Notes: generated from the letters alone by a model not told the origin. A stretch of DNA of 64,000 nucleotides from Photobacterium sanctipauli (GCF_003026495.1 NZ_PYMA01000001.1:620001-684000); one strand, 5' to 3'; numbered from the stretch's first letter, positions 55,220 through 64,000 are shown. Numbers and translations: made by a program.

Positions 55220-55945
55220 TTAATCTTCGTAGGTGACTTCAGCATTGAACGAGTAACCATTACCACGGATGGTTTTGATTAATCGTTGCTGGTTACCCTT
55301 ATCACCTAGGCGTTGGCGTAGGCGGCTAAGCTGAACGTCAATGCTACGTGCCGATGGTTTTGCCTCATGGCCACGGGTAGCAAATGAGATAGTATCCCGA
55401 TCTAACACTTCGTTGGGGCGAGTCAAAAACAACATCAACAAAGCATAGTCTCCGCCGCTTAGCTCGTAATCTTTCTCTTTGTCGAGATCATACAGTCGCT
55501 GGGCTGCGGTATCTAAGCGCCAGTGGGCAAAACGAATCGATTTCGGTGCCGACGGCATCTGCTGTGCTTCGGTCGGCTTAACCCGTCGTAACAAGGCTTT
55601 GATACGCGCCATCAACTGGCGTGGGCTAAATGGCTTGGCGATGTAATCGTCGGCACCCAGTTCAAGGCCGATAACCTGATCCATTTCATCCGAAACGGCA
55701 GTCAACATAATGATCGGCACATCGGACGTTTTACGAATGTATTGGCAGAGGGTAAACCCATCGTCACCTGGCATCATGACATCCAGCAAGATCAGATCAG
55801 GGTAGCCCGAAGCCAGACGGCGCTTCATTTCTTCGCCTTCCGCAGCCGTTGTTACAGTGAAGCCCGCTTTGGTCAGAAACTCATCCAGCAGTTCACGAAT
55901 TTCCTGATCGTCATCGACAACAAGAACTTTCTTGCTTGTGCTCAT
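55220..55945 (-). CDS. OmpR-family response regulator
   Basis: A 241 aa regulator with an N-terminal receiver (VVDDDQEIRELL acidic pocket, phospho-Asp D55 in LILLDVMMPGDDG, Lys in YIAKPFSPRQL) and a C-terminal winged HTH (RSIDVQLSRLRQRLGDKG, then IKTIRGNGY). First gene of the operon, 49 bp ahead of the kinase. Confidence 0.92.
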   Translation of the reverse strand: MSTSKKVLVVDDDQEIRELLDEFLTKAGFTVTTAAEGEEMKRRLASGYPDLILLDVMMPGDDGFTLCQYIRKTSDVPIIMLTAVSDEMDQVIGLELGADDYIAKPFSPRQLMARIKALLRRVKPTEAQQMPSAPKSIRFAHWRLDTAAQRLYDLDKEKDYELSGGDYALLMLFLTRPNEVLDRDTISFATRGHEAKPSARSIDVQLSRLRQRLGDKGNQQRLIKTIRGNGYSFNAEVTYED

Positions 55946-56035
55946 TCTCTATTCCTTTTCTGCCCTTACGAGCAGTTTACAACCCGTCTGTCACTGCATG
56001 GATTATGCAGGCAGACAAAAATAGCAAACCCAAAC

Positions 56036-56060
56036 AAAAAAGGCGCGTACTGCGCCTTAG
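56036..56060 (-). terminator. Terminator after DUF3283-like gene
   Basis: AAGGCGC-AGTAC-GCGCCTT on the minus strand is followed by TTTTTT. Confidence 0.75.
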
Positions 56061-56136
56061 AATCATGATCTGAGCCTACTATCGGATACGGAATTGCCTA
56101 TTTGTTCAGTATCCGTTTACTCAAGCACAATGAATA

Positions 56137-56343
56137 TTATGCAACACCCATTTGCGCTTTGTATTTGGTGACGGCACGTTCAAAGAACTCACGCTCATCA
56201 TCATCGCTGATATTATTGGCGATCTCGGCAAATACCTCATACCCCTTCTTGGCATTCTTTACTTGCCAAACGGAGTAAGCCGCCTGCTTATCCAATTCCA
56301 CTCGATTTTTTTCAGCATCTGAAAGCAGCGCTAAGTTATGCAT
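56137..56343 (-). CDS. DUF3283-like small protein
   Basis: A 68 aa soluble protein, strongly charged and helical (LSDAEKNRVELDKQAAYSVW; DDDEREFFERAVTKYKAQM), matching the pattern of the DUF3283 family known in vibrios. Function unknown. It is followed by its own terminator. Confidence 0.72.
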   Translation of the reverse strand: MHNLALLSDAEKNRVELDKQAAYSVWQVKNAKKGYEVFAEIANNISDDDEREFFERAVTKYKAQMGVA

Positions 56344-56413
56344 TGCCGTTATCCAATATCTCTATCCAGTACTATTTTAATTTTACCGAATATTGGTGGC
56401 TGATACCAACATG

Positions 56414-57196
56414 CTAAAAGCCAAGTAGCCACTTAAAGGTAATAAAGAACCCGGCAACCACCACCATGGTTAAGGCCACACTCATTACCGGGCTCAGCGT
56501 CGATGCACACGGGTTGGTAATCGCGTCCATTAATTTGGGCTCGTCGAACTCCCGCTGTTTTTGGCCTTCGATCAGCTCATTCACATAGTGCTGAATAGTG
56601 TCGATAGACTCTTCTACTGAGTCGATCACCTGGGCACCCAACCAGCGCTCGCGGTCCACCAGCTGAGTAGGGGCAACATTGCGGGGCTCGGCAAATTGGC
56701 CGGTTCGGCGGTCGATAACCGACACTGTCATTTTGTCTTCTTCTTGGTACCAAACCCAGCATGGCAGGTAAGTACCGCCAACTTTAACGTTACTTGGGAA
56801 CGGGAACAGCGGATCTTTCATCACAGACAGCAATTTATCTTTGGAGTCGATAAGGAAGTGAAGTTGCTGCAAGCAACGCTCTAGCCAGTGGGGGAAGTTG
56901 TTACGAAATGCACTTTGACGAAGTGGAGCAAGACGGGCGGCGCCACGGACCACATACTCGGTAACCAGCTGGCTGACTGAGGAGTTGTCAGGCCAAAGGT
57001 GCTGTGCCGATTGCGAAGGTAGCGTTATGCGCTGGCAAACCGTCCCGCGGGGAGACACCAATGCGACCGCTTGCTGGGCTTGATCTGCGCCAGCCAAAGC
57101 TGGCTGGTGCTGAATGTGCCACGGTCTTGATACTTCCTGTAAGATAGACCGGTAAACTTGATCAACCGTTGACTCATAATGTTGGTAGTTAGTCAT
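56414..57196 (-). CDS. Conserved-looking hypothetical, tail-anchored membrane protein
   Basis: A 260 aa protein without signal peptide; the only membrane segment is at the extreme C terminus (VMSVALTMVVVAGFFITFKW), so it is probably tail-anchored with a cytoplasmic body. The body has a well-formed middle part (PFPSNVKVGGTYLPCWVWYQ; VIDRRTGQFAEP) but no motif I recognise. AGGAAAG precedes the ATG. It is not obviously linked to neighbours. Confidence 0.6.
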   Translation of the reverse strand: MTNYQHYESTVDQVYRSILQEVSRPWHIQHQPALAGADQAQQAVALVSPRGTVCQRITLPSQSAQHLWPDNSSVSQLVTEYVVRGAARLAPLRQSAFRNNFPHWLERCLQQLHFLIDSKDKLLSVMKDPLFPFPSNVKVGGTYLPCWVWYQEEDKMTVSVIDRRTGQFAEPRNVAPTQLVDRERWLGAQVIDSVEESIDTIQHYVNELIEGQKQREFDEPKLMDAITNPCASTLSPVMSVALTMVVVAGFFITFKWLLGF

Positions 57197-57367
57197 GGCT
57201 TTCCTCCGGAAATATCACTGATTTTGTTGGCTACATTGTAATCAATTCATGACAAAACTACTTTGATCGAAATCTTATTTTCAAACGATGTTTTTTTCGA
57301 CAAAATAGCCTCATTCGGTTTTATCTACCAATCAATCATTTGCTTACTTAGGAATTCACCATATTTC

Positions 57368-57823
57368 ATGCCAGCATTGACCATTATTTCAACAACAGCG
57401 GAAAACGCGCCTATGCCTTTGTTGCTAGAGGCCGATCCCAGCGAAAAGCAAGTACGTACTTACTTGGCAAGCTCCCATATCTATGTGGCTAAGCAAGGTG
57501 ACAAGGACGTCGGTGTCTGTGTCATTAAGCCGCTTGAAAATAACAGCGCAGAACTGATGAATATTGCGGTTTGCCCTCACCTTCAAGCCGGAGGGATCGG
57601 ACGCCAGTTACTTGAACACGTGATTGAGCAAAGCCGCCAACAAGGATTAAAAAACCTCACCCTTGGCACAGGCACATTCGGCTACCAGCTCACCTTCTAC
57701 CAGCGGGCGGGATTCAGGGTAACGAGCATAGATAAAGACTTTTTCCTCATTCACTATGACGAGCCAATTTTCGAGAACGGCATTCAACATAAAGACATGC
57801 TGCGCTTAACGCTAGCGCTATAA
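57368..57823 (+). CDS. GNAT family N-acetyltransferase
   Basis: A 151 aa protein with the acetyl-CoA-binding motif A (HLQAGGIGRQLLEHVIEQSR) after a beta strand (ELMNIAVCP) and motif B (LTFYQRAGFRVTSID). The acyl acceptor is unknown. The start is uncertain: ATG at 57368 has AGGA about 13 bases upstream, and a longer TTG-initiated frame exists from 57263. Confidence 0.78.
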   Translation: MPALTIISTTAENAPMPLLLEADPSEKQVRTYLASSHIYVAKQGDKDVGVCVIKPLENNSAELMNIAVCPHLQAGGIGRQLLEHVIEQSRQQGLKNLTLGTGTFGYQLTFYQRAGFRVTSIDKDFFLIHYDEPIFENGIQHKDMLRLTLAL

Positions 57824-57850
57824 GCATAAAATGGGCGCTGAAATACAGTC

Positions 57851-57877
57851 ATGCCGTCCACCATAAGTGAACGGCAT
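57851..57877. terminator. Hairpin between acetyltransferase and qnr
   Basis: ATGCCGT and ACGGCAT with an inner CAC/GTG form an imperfect stem between two convergent stops. No T-tract follows. Confidence 0.4.
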
Positions 57878-57932
57878 TAGGGTATATTGATCTTTTGAGC
57901 TGGTTTTTAGCTAATAACTCGCATGTAAGCCT

Positions 57933-58589
57933 CTAGCTTGGCAGCACAATGATCCCCAGAGGTTCCAGCAGCTGCGCTTGCTGCCAATCGCAAATGGTGA
58001 CGCCATCAAGGCTCACTCGACGAGGATCGAGTCCCGTTAAATCAACATGGCTCAAGTTAGCACCCGTTAAGTCAAACTGCCCCCATGCCTCTTGCGAAAA
58101 CTCACCGTTGGTAAGGTCTGATCCCTTAAACGAGGCTCCAACTAAATTCGCCCCGGTCCAGCGGTTTTCGAACAGCTCGCACTCTTCTAGCTTCACATCT
58201 TCAAAGTCGGCATAGGCCAAGTTACAGCGGGTAATATACGCCGAACAAAAGAAGGTATTGTGGGTAATGTAATTGGCAAACCGGGCGCGGGACAAAACCA
58301 CCCCTTTAAGCTGGCTGTCACGGATCTCAATGCCGAACATTTCCGCTCCGGTAAAATCAGCCATGCTCAAGTCGCACTCTTTAAAGCTGGCCTCTTTCAG
58401 CTTGGTGTATTGAAACACACAGCCTTCATGCTCACCCCGTTCTACGAACTGGCAATGTTCAAAGCTCGCCTCGGTCAAATCAGCCCGGCTGAAGTCACAG
58501 CGAATAAACTGGCAATGCTCAAAGGTAGCCTGCTGCAACTGCTCTTTGGCAAAGCTATGGTCGGTAAAGGTTTGGTTGGTGAAGTGCAT
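57933..58589 (-). CDS. qnr: Qnr-family pentapeptide-repeat protein
   Basis: A 218 aa right-handed beta-helix protein, the exact length of QnrA/QnrS types. Pentapeptides A(D/N)LXX run throughout with the two family breaks, and family-specific segments are clear: FCSAYITRCNLAYADFED, CELFENRWTGANLVGAS and the tail LDPRRVSLDGVTICDW followed by QLLEPLGIIVLP. Qnr proteins mimic DNA and protect gyrase/topoisomerase IV from quinolones. A chromosomal, stand-alone copy with no mobile element fits the native Vibrionaceae reservoir. The ATG at 58589 is chosen on length; its ribosome binding site is weak. Confidence 0.9.
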   Translation of the reverse strand: MHFTNQTFTDHSFAKEQLQQATFEHCQFIRCDFSRADLTEASFEHCQFVERGEHEGCVFQYTKLKEASFKECDLSMADFTGAEMFGIEIRDSQLKGVVLSRARFANYITHNTFFCSAYITRCNLAYADFEDVKLEECELFENRWTGANLVGASFKGSDLTNGEFSQEAWGQFDLTGANLSHVDLTGLDPRRVSLDGVTICDWQQAQLLEPLGIIVLPS

Positions 58590-59048
58590 AATCACATATC
58601 TGACAGTTGTTTATGGTTAGGGTAAAAGTAATCGGTGCAAATAGAAATGGGGAAACTCACTTTTCTGGCAAACAATTATTTAGGGCAACATCTCATTTCT
58701 TCCATGACTCACCAACAAAAAAGTGAAGCAAAGCTACATTTCACTCAAAACTTATTGAAGCATAACTCCACCCCCCCGCATAATGAAGCCACGCTCACAA
58801 CAACAATAAAATTTTGGAGATTTACTCCCCAAATACTGTTTAGTAATTTTATTGGGAGAGTTTGTGCTGAGGGATTACGGCATATAAAAAAGAATAAACA
58901 TTAATGTTGGTGAAAAATAAATGCGGTCAATCATTAAAGTATTCAAATAAACAAGAAGATTAAAAACCACTAATTACCTATAAGACAGCCAGAAATAGTG
59001 ATGGCTGTCTAAATCATTGCGTCATTTTGTTATATATCAGGAGAAACA
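58590..59048. other. Intergenic region, nothing supported
   Basis: AT-rich. An 89-codon forward frame here begins with GTG without a convincing ribosome binding site and shows no domain. A ribosome binding site for the sialidase-like gene (AGGAG) lies at its right end. Confidence 0.4.
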
Positions 59049-60815
59049 ATGAAGTTACATAAATTGATAATGCTGCTGCTGTTTTTACCACAGGTCACTT
59101 TGGCAAGTGTGAAAGATATCCAGCCACCACAAATTGTGGGCGTCCCTCCCGCTGATGCAGGAAGAGGCCTAGTACGAGTCAATGACCATGAAATTCGCCA
59201 CTATAATGGTGGGGAGGGTTACGCTGGCCGTAAAATGCTGGTAAGTAGCGATAATGGCCTTACATGGCAAGAAAGCTTGGCGCCATCATCATACCCGCCT
59301 AACTTTGGGGGAATTCCAATTGAGTCACCAGCAATTTCCCCTAACCCAATTACTGGGGAATATATACGAGTACAGCCAATTGATGGTTACGTTTTTATTT
59401 CCAATGGCGGACTTGATGGCGAATGGGCCGCGGTGACAAAAGATGGCCAACTTGACTATAACTGGGAGCAAAATGACAAAGAGAACTACCTGACTCTTAG
59501 TGGCATTATGCGTAATCCAACTTTCGTGAATAACGGTAAACGAATTTTAATTCCGTCACATGAAATGCGCGAAGGTACAACAATACATATTTCAGATGAT
59601 GGCGGGCTAACTTGGCGCACTTCTAAAGACATAATCTCAGCCCCTCCGCATGAAAAAGATGAAATCCACCAAGGTGTACGATGGCGCAATAGCGGCGTTG
59701 AAGGATCAATTGTAGAGCTAAAAGACGGGCGCCTTTGGATTCTTGTTCGCACCTCACAAGATCAATACTACGAAGCATTCTCCTCAGATTTTGGTGATAC
59801 ATGGACTGAATCACAACCTTCGCGTTTTTTCGGTACATTAACTATGCCAACCATTGGCCGCTTGAAGGATGGACGCCTACTTGCTCTATGGACAAATACG
59901 ATGCCATTGCCTGAGCACCAAGGTACCCAAGATGACATGTGGGAAGACGTTTTTACTAATCGCGACTCCCATCATGCTGCAATCTCTGACAATGACGGTA
60001 AAACATGGATTGGATTTCGTGAGATCATCCTAGATGAACATCGCAATAGTGATGATTATGCCCTCTTTGAAGGCAAAGGTGACCGGGGTAAACAGCAAAG
60101 TGAGTTTATCCAACTGGACAAGCATCGCGTGCTTGTTTCTATTGGACAGCATAAAGAACATCGCCGTTTGATGATCTTGGATACGCGTTGGCTTTATCAA
60201 AACAAACGCAGAGAGAACTTTAACAACGGCCTAGAAGATTGGACCATTCATAGCTATATCCCAGAGGTTAGAGGGCATGTCAGCTATGATCGTAAACCAT
60301 CCGCTCAACTTGTAAATCTTAAAGATAAGCCGAAGCAAAAAGCACTCCAAGTACGACGAGTGAGTGACGGCGAACTCATTAATATTGATAACAACCTTAA
60401 CTATGAAAAAGGTGGTGCAACCTGGAACTTCCCGAATGGGAAAAAAGGCCGAGTTGATGTTCGCTTTAAGTTAAATAAACACAGTGGTGGCACTCAAGTT
60501 AGCCTCACTGATCGCCTGTTCAATGCTGTTGACGAAACAACTGCACACTATGCTGTATATACTTTGAATCTGGCACCTGGAGAAAAGCTTGGTAAGCATA
60601 AACTCAAAGCTAACCGTTGGTATACCCTTGGCTTAGATTGGAACGGGGTAAAGAAAAACTCATCTGTTCGAGTCTTACTTGATGGGAAGCCAGTGGATAG
60701 GCTCAAAATTAAAAATACCAGCCCTAATGGCATCAGCTATCTTCACTTTATCTCAACAAGCCAAGACGCTGATGATGGGATGTTAGTTAAATCGGTAAAA
60801 GCGTCGGTTAAATAA
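59049..60815 (+). CDS. Secreted sialidase-fold (BNR/Asp-box) glycoside hydrolase
   Basis: A 588 aa exported protein (signal peptide to TLA-SVKD). Four Asp boxes of SxDxGxTW form mark a six-bladed propeller: SSDNGLTWQES, SDDGGLTWRTS, SSDFGDTWTES and SDNDGKTWIGF. Active-site-like Arg and Glu positions are in GSIVELKDGRLWILVRTS and the DGRLLALWTN segment. From about residue 395 a jellyroll (LamG-like) domain follows. The propeller suggests exo-sialidase, but other Asp-box hydrolases share it. It neighbours a Na+/solute symporter and a broken AraC regulator. Confidence 0.78.
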   Translation: MKLHKLIMLLLFLPQVTLASVKDIQPPQIVGVPPADAGRGLVRVNDHEIRHYNGGEGYAGRKMLVSSDNGLTWQESLAPSSYPPNFGGIPIESPAISPNPITGEYIRVQPIDGYVFISNGGLDGEWAAVTKDGQLDYNWEQNDKENYLTLSGIMRNPTFVNNGKRILIPSHEMREGTTIHISDDGGLTWRTSKDIISAPPHEKDEIHQGVRWRNSGVEGSIVELKDGRLWILVRTSQDQYYEAFSSDFGDTWTESQPSRFFGTLTMPTIGRLKDGRLLALWTNTMPLPEHQGTQDDMWEDVFTNRDSHHAAISDNDGKTWIGFREIILDEHRNSDDYALFEGKGDRGKQQSEFIQLDKHRVLVSIGQHKEHRRLMILDTRWLYQNKRRENFNNGLEDWTIHSYIPEVRGHVSYDRKPSAQLVNLKDKPKQKALQVRRVSDGELINIDNNLNYEKGGATWNFPNGKKGRVDVRFKLNKHSGGTQVSLTDRLFNAVDETTAHYAVYTLNLAPGEKLGKHKLKANRWYTLGLDWNGVKKNSSVRVLLDGKPVDRLKIKNTSPNGISYLHFISTSQDADDGMLVKSVKASVK

Positions 60816-61164
60816 CAAAGGCCTCACCTTAAGATACGTTTGCAATCATTTCTAAGCCAGCAGCTTCTGTTACTGGCTTTTTTGAGCACTTTGTTGGGTG
60901 ATTTTAACTTTACTTTAAACAAGGCCCCCTACCGAGCTTTATACCAGATTTAAAGAACCTCTGATTAAGCAAGGTGTGCAATTTTCTAGCCCCCAGACAA
61001 AGTCTTTATCGCTTAACTTCAAAGTTATACTTATTGGAGCCATTAACCCAAGCTTTCACAACCTTACTTGCTTTTCAAGTTATAAACATGTTTCAGGGGT
61101 GATGCCCCATGTACACAACCAAGCACCTATAGCCATCATATATGCTTGAGGTTATTTATATCAC
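60816..61164. other. Intergenic region between sialidase-like and AraC genes
   Basis: Beyond the terminator at its left end I see no gene or repeat. Confidence 0.4.
60854..60884 (+). terminator. Terminator after sialidase-like gene
   Basis: AAGCCAG and CTGGCTT pair across a 12-base loop and run into TTTTTT. Confidence 0.75.
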
Positions 61165-62011
61165 TTATTTATCTTTATTAGCATTAACTTCTGATGGTGA
61201 ATAGCCAAATTTATGCTTAAATGCCTTACTAAAGTGAAAACTGTCATAAAAGCCCAATTGTTCGGCTACACGATGAACGCTTTTATTTTCTTTTAATAAC
61301 GAGTAGGAATAATGGAGTTTCGTGTTTAAATAATACTCTTTAGGTGACTGATTCGTATGCTTAAGGAATATTTTTCGTAAATGCTGCTCGCTACATTTTA
61401 CATAGCTCGCCATTTCTTTTACCGTCCACTTCCGACCAAGGTTGCTACACAACTCATCTATTACCAACTGCACCTTTTTTTCATACACGCTTAACCTGCG
61501 ACAGCCATTCGTACAAAACCGTCGTGATAATCGAAACCGCCAGTGGCTCTTGGCCAGCGTTTTGCGACGAGAACAAGCGTGATGCCCTTTCAAGTTGCTG
61601 ACTAACATCGACATCGTCAGGCAGATTAATCAATTGGTTATAGGGCAAATCCCAGAACCCGTTCGGGACGAACTCCAACAAAAACAAATCCCATATTTCA
61701 CCAACACAGCGATAACCCTCTATAAGTAAAGGGTTTATAAAGATAACGCTCGCCTCTGGCAAGGCAATCACCTCGCCATTAGATAAGCTCACCACACCGC
61801 TGCCGTATCGCGTATACAGTGCAATTGTCGAATGGGGGTTCAGTGGCAGGTGCTTATCCCTTGGCCACTTCACATCATAGGATGCATCCGCTTTGGTATC
61901 CCATAAGGCGATAAGACGGATCCCGCTCGACATCACATTTCCGTCAAGAACTACCGGAATATTGTGCTGCGTTTCGTTTTTTACATGCTTTTTATCAGTA
62001 AATCCATTCAT
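61165..62011 (-). pseudogene. AraC-family regulator, frameshifted
   Basis: The first part (from 62011) is a complete-looking cupin-type sensor ending VLYEWLSQ, then VKRV and a stop at about 61481. In the next frame the sequence continues LSVYEKKVQLVIDELCSNLG, then WTVKEMASYVKCSEQHLRKI and LGFYDSFHFSKAFKHKFGYS, a normal AraC double HTH ending at 61165. The two join at 61495-61496, where one extra G (CAGG) breaks the frame; removing it gives a typical ~286 aa regulator. It may be a real lesion or a sequence error. It should have controlled the adjacent symporter and hydrolase. Confidence 0.8.
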
Positions 62012-62130
62012 TCTGTAAGCCTACAGGTGAACAATAAATCTGGTTCAATCATTTAATAATGACTTTATCCTAATAATTAAAGCGTTATTGAAGACGAATA
62101 AAACTATGACATAACGTGAGTATACAATAA

Positions 62131-63912
62131 ATGTTCACCCTACTATCCTTTATATTCTTTACAGCACTCGTTGCGGTCATTTCTTATATAAAAACAAGAA
62201 ATGATAACCTAAACAGTGAAACTGGTTACTTCCTTGCAGGCCGAAGTTTGCCATGGTTTGTTATCGCCGGTTCGCTATTTCTTACTAATATTTCAGCCGA
62301 GCAGCTAACAGGATTAAATGCCAATGCATTTATGAATGGTGCCAACGTAATGGCATGGGAAACCACATCTGCTCTTACCCTGATTGTTCTAGCCTTTGTT
62401 TTTCTACCTCGTTATCTAAAATCAGGCGTGACCACCATTCCGCAATTTCTTGAAAACCGCTACGGCAAGAAAATGCGTATTGTTGCCTCGTTCATTTTCC
62501 TCTACGCCATTGTGATTGGCTTCCTGCCATTCGTACTTTACGCCGGCGCCATCACCCTAGGTAAGCTGTTTGATGTTAGCAACCTACTCGGCACCACTGA
62601 CAACACCACGACGTGGATCATGGTCATTGCCATCGGCGTCATCGGCGGGTTCTACGCGGTATTCGGAGGCCTGAAAGCAGTCGCGGTATCAGACACCATC
62701 AACGGCATCGGACTGCTGATTGCAGGTATGCTGGTGCCAGCGATTGGCTTGTACGAACTGGGTTCCGGTAGCATGACCGAAGGCTTTTCTATCTTGCTGT
62801 CAGAAGCCCCTGAGCGCATGAACGCAGCTGGCCTGACGGCCGATGCCAACATCCCTTGGCATGGTATGATCTCCGGCGTCATCATTATCAACCTGTTCTT
62901 CTGGTGTACTAACCAAGCCATTATCCAGCGTACCCTTGCCGCCAAGAACTTGGCTGAAGGCCAAAAAGGTGTGCTGGCTGCCGGTGCGATGAAAATTGTC
63001 GGCATCCTGATGCTGGTGCTACCGGGTATCATTGCATGGCACATGCACCAGCGCGGCATGCTGGATATCCCATTCAAGATGGCGGATGGCAACCTGACAG
63101 ACGTACTGAACGCTGACATGTCTTACCCTATTCTGGTGCGTGAAGTGCTGCCTGGCTGGCTAACCGGCTTCTTCGGTGCTGCTTTGTTTGGTGCCGTATT
63201 GAGCTCATTCAACAGTGGTGTAAACAGCCTCTCGACCCTGATCAGCTTGGATATCTACAAGCAGCTGATCAAGCCTAAGGCGACAGATTTGGAAACGGTA
63301 AAAGTTGGCCGCGTATTCGGTATTGCGACCATCGTGATCTGTATCTGTATCGCGCCATCCATCTCAACCTCTGATAGCCTTTACACCCTAATGCGTACCA
63401 TTATGGCGGTGATCAACGTGCCAATCCTGGCCGTGATTGTGATGGGCGTACTCTCAAAGCGCGCACCTGCAATCGCAGCTTATGTGGGCTTGGTGTTCGG
63501 TATGATCTTCTTCTATACCACGCACTTTGTCATGGGCGGCGACCTTGGCTTTATCCAGTTCCACTGGCTTCACCTTGTTGGCCTGAACTTCGTGCTGATG
63601 CTAAGTATCATGACGGTGATCCGCTACTTGAAACCACAAGAAAAAGCGTTTGTTCAGCACTATACCCAAGAGGTTGAAATCAAGCCTTGGAAACATGCCA
63701 AGCTTGCTAGTGGCCTACTGGTTCTTAGCTTTGTTGCCCTATACGCCGCCTTCTCGCCACTTGGCCTGACATCACCGGACGGCTCGCTGCTGAAGGTAAT
63801 GGCAGCTATCATCGGCAGCATGCTGGGTATCTACGCGGTGATCCATATCGTGTCTAAAGTCATCAAAAACCGAATGGCACAAGAAGCCAACGGTGAAAGC
63901 CAGCCGCAATAA
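62131..63912 (+). CDS. SSS-family sodium/solute symporter
   Basis: A 593 aa inner-membrane protein with about 14 helices. YFLAGRSLPWFVIAGSLFLT, SGVTTIPQFLENRYGKKMR and FGAALFGAVLSSFNSGVNSL are signatures of the SLC5/SSS family, of the sugar-transporting SglT/YidK-like branch. It is divergent from the broken AraC gene by about 120 bp. With the sialidase-fold hydrolase it suggests uptake of a sugar released outside the cell; the substrate is not determined. Confidence 0.88.
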   Translation: MFTLLSFIFFTALVAVISYIKTRNDNLNSETGYFLAGRSLPWFVIAGSLFLTNISAEQLTGLNANAFMNGANVMAWETTSALTLIVLAFVFLPRYLKSGVTTIPQFLENRYGKKMRIVASFIFLYAIVIGFLPFVLYAGAITLGKLFDVSNLLGTTDNTTTWIMVIAIGVIGGFYAVFGGLKAVAVSDTINGIGLLIAGMLVPAIGLYELGSGSMTEGFSILLSEAPERMNAAGLTADANIPWHGMISGVIIINLFFWCTNQAIIQRTLAAKNLAEGQKGVLAAGAMKIVGILMLVLPGIIAWHMHQRGMLDIPFKMADGNLTDVLNADMSYPILVREVLPGWLTGFFGAALFGAVLSSFNSGVNSLSTLISLDIYKQLIKPKATDLETVKVGRVFGIATIVICICIAPSISTSDSLYTLMRTIMAVINVPILAVIVMGVLSKRAPAIAAYVGLVFGMIFFYTTHFVMGGDLGFIQFHWLHLVGLNFVLMLSIMTVIRYLKPQEKAFVQHYTQEVEIKPWKHAKLASGLLVLSFVALYAAFSPLGLTSPDGSLLKVMAAIIGSMLGIYAVIHIVSKVIKNRMAQEANGESQPQ

Positions 63913-63930
63913 CCGCAAACCCACCTAAAC

Positions 63931-63963
63931 AAATGGCGACCCACCTGGTCGCCATTTTTATTT
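63931..63963 (+). terminator. Terminator after symporter gene
   Basis: AAATGGCGACC and GGTCGCCATTT pair around a 7-base loop and are followed by TTATTTAT. Confidence 0.85.
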
Positions 63964-64000
63964 ATCCCTTCCCAATGTATTCCCAACATAAAAGCGAGTT

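Noticed and set aside
58635-58904. 89-codon forward frame between qnr and the sialidase-like gene
   Set aside because: GTG start, weak translation signal, no domain or signal peptide; likely random.

Overview
The window reads as a chromosomal segment of a marine gammaproteobacterium of the Vibrionaceae (Photobacterium, Enterovibrio or Grimontia type). The basis is family content: a DUF3283-like small protein, a DUF3316-like secreted protein, an Lpp lipoprotein, a Qnr-type pentapeptide protein, a second PurA with its own LysR regulator, and tRNA genes of gamma-proteobacterial form. No phage, insertion sequence, integron or CRISPR array was seen. Species is inferred, not proven.

Layout. (1) 0.2-7.4 kb: housekeeping and stress genes (IMPase-like phosphatase with a small-molecule kinase, PACE efflux protein, tRNA-Ser(UGA), NUDIX hydrolase, M14 carboxypeptidase, divergent purA paralogue and LysR regulator). 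(2) 7.4-20.4 kb: a beta-glucoside/oligosaccharide locus. A leftward unit (PTS IIB, IIC, IIA, ROK kinase, LacI regulator) faces a rightward unit (second IIC, LamB-like porin, secreted GH5 hydrolase, ROK kinase, GH1 phospho-glycosidase). Both promoters carry the same perfect palindrome TTGGAAACCGGTTTCCAA or its core, next to CRP-like sites. A HEXXH lipoprotein follows.

(3) 20.5-50.4 kb: an aromatic-acid catabolic island. ligJ-ligK-galD-ligI-ligA-ligB run leftward and ligC-aroE-like-aroQ run rightward from a shared promoter, giving the whole protocatechuate 4,5-cleavage pathway to pyruvate and oxaloacetate. Protocatechuate is fed from quinate/shikimate (dehydrogenase, AroQ, QuiC1 dehydroshikimate dehydratase) and from 4-hydroxybenzoate (PobA with a divergent AraC regulator). 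Two complete TRAP transporters, an AEC carrier, a tandem-HTH LysR regulator, a DUF1932 dehydrogenase, an aldo/keto reductase and a periplasmic metallo-beta-lactamase-fold hydrolase lie in the same island. A three-domain RidA protein sits beside the aroQ operon. Between 30.4 and 31.2 kb are a frameshifted DUF4019 gene and a DCC-family (DUF393) thiol oxidoreductase whose first active-site cysteine codon is TGA. It is either a selenoprotein or a pseudogene, and is the most provocative item here.

(4) 50.4-58.6 kb: tRNA-Asp, a second identical tRNA-Ser(UGA), sixA-like, lpp, a response regulator-sensor kinase-sugar-binding-protein operon without ABC permeases, small conserved genes, a GNAT acetyltransferase and qnr. 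(5) 59-64 kb: a sialidase-fold secreted hydrolase, a frameshifted AraC regulator and a sodium/solute symporter, which look like a small glycan-scavenging locus with a broken regulator.
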